From positions 1 through 5,872 of the forward strand of contig DDJQ01000084.1 in NCBI GenBank assembly GCA_002339125.1: a stretch of DNA of 5,872 nucleotides, given 5' to 3'. Source of the stretch: Alteromonadaceae bacterium UBA2620. GTDB taxonomy: Bacteria > Pseudomonadota > Gammaproteobacteria > Enterobacterales > Alteromonadaceae. The notes beneath the pieces are model-generated. The model ran no database searches and was not told the DNA's origin. It saw only the letters and a list, made by a program, of their open reading frames with translations. Below are positions 4,486 to 5,872 of this stretch, piece after piece (position 1 is the first letter of the stretch; the number at the start of each line of letters is the position of its first letter). A program made the translations under genes and the position numbers.

Positions 4486-5541
4486 TTTTTGCTCGGCAGG
4501 AGCCGGGCTTCCTTCTTGTTTGGGCTGAGTGTTATTCAGCTCGTCAAGTTTCATTCTGGTAAACTCTAACTGTTCTTTTAACAGATTTTTGTCTTCACCA
4601 TTGGCATCCTTTAATGCTGCTTGCAGTGCAGCCAGTTGTTCTTCCAGAGCAACTCTATCCTGATGAACGGCTTCTGCTTCTTCTGCTTTATCAAAAATAA
4701 CCGCTTCAGGGCGATTGTCTTCATGATTGGCGATCTTTGTTTTACGCGGTGCAGCGGGGATCATCACGCTACCCGGTTCCTGTGGTCGGGTATTGGTGAA
4801 GGCCGGGGAGACAATTTCGATACCAGCCTGATGTAAACTGTCTAATACCGCTTTATGCAATTTTGAACGCGCGCTGAGCATGCTTTTTACATCTGTTAGC
4901 AACCCGGCGATGCGATACGACACGGAATAGTCGCCCAATCCGATGACCTGGACAAAACTGTCTTCCAAACCGCAGTTACTGGCTGCTGATAACAAGTGTT
5001 TTTCTATTTTAGAATGGTGAATCTCATAGCCCAGACTAAGTTCAACAGAGATAATCGCGCCTGACGAGCGAACGACAGTTAGCGGACTATTAACCAGTAC
5101 AGAATTAGCAAAGGAAATGAGTTCTCGGGTTTCCGTTTGAATTTCGGTGTCCAGCAAGCCCATTTCGGCAACCCGGCCAGAGAATCCATTGACCCTGACA
5201 AAGTCACCAATTCTAAAGGGTTTATTGAAACGTAACACCAGTCCCGCCATGACGTTGGTCATAATAGAAGTGGAAGAGAATGCCACCATACCTGAGAGTA
5301 ATATACCGATCAGGGCGAGGATTTGATTCTGAATGGCTTCACTGACTGGTAATGTTAGTACGATTGCTATAATGCCAACAATGTTGGCTACCAGCATGGT
5401 GAGTTGGCGGGGGAGCTTTTTTTCACCGCTCAGATGTGAATGGCGCTTTAATAACAGCCAGTTTAGTAAAGATAGAAAAAGCGTTACTAAAACCAGGCTG
5501 ACCAACAGAGGCCAGAACAGGGTGAATAAATTGGGCTGCAA
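4471..5541 (-). CDS. MscS-family mechanosensitive channel with C-terminal coiled-coil tail
   Basis: This is an inner-membrane channel of the small-conductance mechanosensitive family, which releases solutes under hypo-osmotic shock. Hydrophobic segments lie at about 7-31, 47-66 and 72-105. The third is the pore-lining helix and runs into the family signature AGLVLRFNKPFRIGDFVRV (99-117) and the beta domain (about 111-165). By alignment from memory with E. coli MscS, Asn117 and Gly121 are kept (Asn96, Gly100), but the Gln112-Gly113 pair is Thr91-Ser92. The protein has 356 residues, against 286 for E. coli MscS. The excess is a tail with a charged coiled coil (about 285-336) and a Pro/Ala/Lys end. 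The start is TTG, with AAGAGA (5549-5554) 7 bases upstream. No in-frame ATG or GTG exists above it, and the next Met (49) would delete the first membrane segment. Confidence 0.9.
   Translation of the reverse strand: MQPNLFTLFWPLLVSLVLVTLFLSLLNWLLLKRHSHLSGEKKLPRQLTMLVANIVGIIAIVLTLPVSEAIQNQILALIGILLSGMVAFSSTSIMTNVMAGLVLRFNKPFRIGDFVRVNGFSGRVAEMGLLDTEIQTETRELISFANSVLVNSPLTVVRSSGAIISVELSLGYEIHHSKIEKHLLSAASNCGLEDSFVQVIGLGDYSVSYRIAGLLTDVKSMLSARSKLHKAVLDSLHQAGIEIVSPAFTNTRPQEPGSVMIPAAPRKTKIANHEDNRPEAVIFDKAEEAEAVHQDRVALEEQLAALQAALKDANGEDKNLLKEQLEFTRMKLDELNNTQPKQEGSPAPAEQKLASK
4491..4521 (+). terminator. Candidate terminator of the hydrolase gene, inside the channel gene
   Basis: GCTCGGC (4491-4497) and GCCGGGC (4502-4508) form a 7-pair stem, with one G-T wobble, around the loop AGGA. 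The stretch TTCCTTCTTGTTT follows. The T-rich tail is imperfect, but the stem is strong and begins 5 bases after the hydrolase stop. On the minus strand the stem is followed by A residues, so it would not end the convergent transcript. The element doubles as coding sequence for the channel protein's C-terminal tail. Confidence 0.5.
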
Positions 5542-5548
5542 ACAAATG

Positions 5549-5554
5549 TCTCTT
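5549..5554 (-). promoter_or_regulatory. Ribosome binding site supporting the TTG start of the channel gene
   Basis: AAGAGA on the minus strand lies 7 bases from the TTG at 5539-5541. It is a moderate Shine-Dalgarno match. The reading frame is closed by TAA at 5578-5580, so only ATT or TTG codons are available as starts in this interval. Confidence 0.5.
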
Positions 5555-5604
5555 TTACGGTGGGTGTTTGCACCACATTAGCGGTTTATAATCTGCTGTG
5601 CAAC

Positions 5605-5872
5605 TCAGCGGACGCTGGGAACAGCACTGATGATGACTACCCGGTTTCGGCCATCATGTTTGGCTTTATAAAGGGCGTCATCAGCTTCTTTGAGAATCAT
5701 TGCCGGGTCAGTGTCTGGTGTTGGAATAACGCAATAAGCACCAATGCTGATGGTGTAGCGTATTTGTTCGTCACGGTATTTCACCACCTCGGCCTCAGCA
5801 CTGTTAAGAATAGACTCGGCAAGGCTGGCTATATGGCCTGCGGTTTCATTGGTGCGCCGGGCATGGCGCGTA
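5605..5872 (-). CDS. Diguanylate cyclase (GGDEF domain), C-terminal end only
   Basis: The last 88 codons of a gene that runs off the right edge are visible. They encode the end of a GGDEF domain: a helix (ASLAESILNSAEAE), the strand YTISIGAY, and the hallmark helix and ending ADDALYKAKHDGRNRVVII. Such domains make cyclic di-GMP from two GTP, a signal for biofilm and motility. The GGDEF signature itself lies upstream, outside the window, so catalytic activity cannot be judged. The protein ends about 10 residues after the domain, so GGDEF is the C-terminal module. The reading frame stays open to the window edge, so an internal GTG near 5787 is not the true start. The stop is 63 bases before the channel gene on the same strand, and co-transcription is possible. 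Confidence 0.88.
   Translation of the reverse strand, partial: TRHARRTNETAGHIASLAESILNSAEAEVVKYRDEQIRYTISIGAYCVIPTPDTDPAMILKEADDALYKAKHDGRNRVVIISAVPSVR

Noticed and set aside
4621..5581. Plus-strand open frames opposite the channel gene (4621-4836, 5333-5581)
   Set aside because: Neither has a good ribosome binding site or domain-like sequence, and the minus-strand MscS signature explains the region.
5542..5604. A promoter for the channel gene in the gap after the GGDEF gene
   Set aside because: TTGCAC, 17 bases, TAATGT can be drawn on the minus strand, but both boxes match consensus poorly, and an AT-rich TATAAA nearby has no -35 partner. Not strong enough to annotate.
1..5872. Signs of a mobile element, CRISPR array, toxin-antitoxin or defence system
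   Set aside because: No transposase, integrase, direct-repeat array, or paired small toxin-antitoxin genes were found. The tRNA gene at the left edge could be an integration target, but its 3' end, where attachment sites usually lie, is outside the window.

Overview
The window looks like chromosomal DNA from a marine-type gammaproteobacterium, most likely in or near the Alteromonadales. This is inferred from the close resemblance of YchF, Pth and the tRNA to Escherichia coli-type sequences, from the long (CTC-type) L25, and from the rplY-pth-ychF order. The assignment rests on recall of family sequences, not on a search.

Layout. At the left edge is the 5' half of an elongator tRNA-Met(CAT) on the minus strand, with a clear sigma-70 promoter and a GC-rich discriminator. 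A short non-coding stretch with inverted repeats and a terminator follows. Next comes a minus-strand translation and ribosome cluster, transcribed rplY (long L25/CTC) -> pth (peptidyl-tRNA hydrolase) -> ychF (Ola1/YchF P-loop ATPase). Its start is a promoter about 120 bases ahead of rplY and its end is the terminator after ychF. Upstream of rplY, on the same strand, is a small lipoprotein gene of unknown function with its own candidate promoter. A 252-base divergent intergenic region separates it from a plus-strand gene for an exported alpha/beta hydrolase. That gene converges on, and overlaps by 15 bases, a minus-strand MscS-type mechanosensitive channel gene with an unusual C-terminal coiled-coil tail. 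At the right edge is the C-terminal end of a GGDEF (diguanylate cyclase) protein, transcribed toward the channel gene.

How the genes relate. L25 binds 5S rRNA, Pth recycles peptidyl-tRNA released by stalled ribosomes, and YchF is a ribosome-associated ATPase, so these three form a coherent translation module. The ribosome binding site of pth is encoded in the last codons of rplY, which points to translational coupling. The hydrolase, lipoprotein, channel and GGDEF genes are envelope or signalling genes with no obvious shared pathway. I see no insertion sequence, CRISPR array, phage gene or clear novel multi-gene system. The points most worth a second look are an altered substrate-binding loop in Pth, the structured rplY leader, the extended MscS-like channel, and the 3' overlap between the hydrolase and channel genes.
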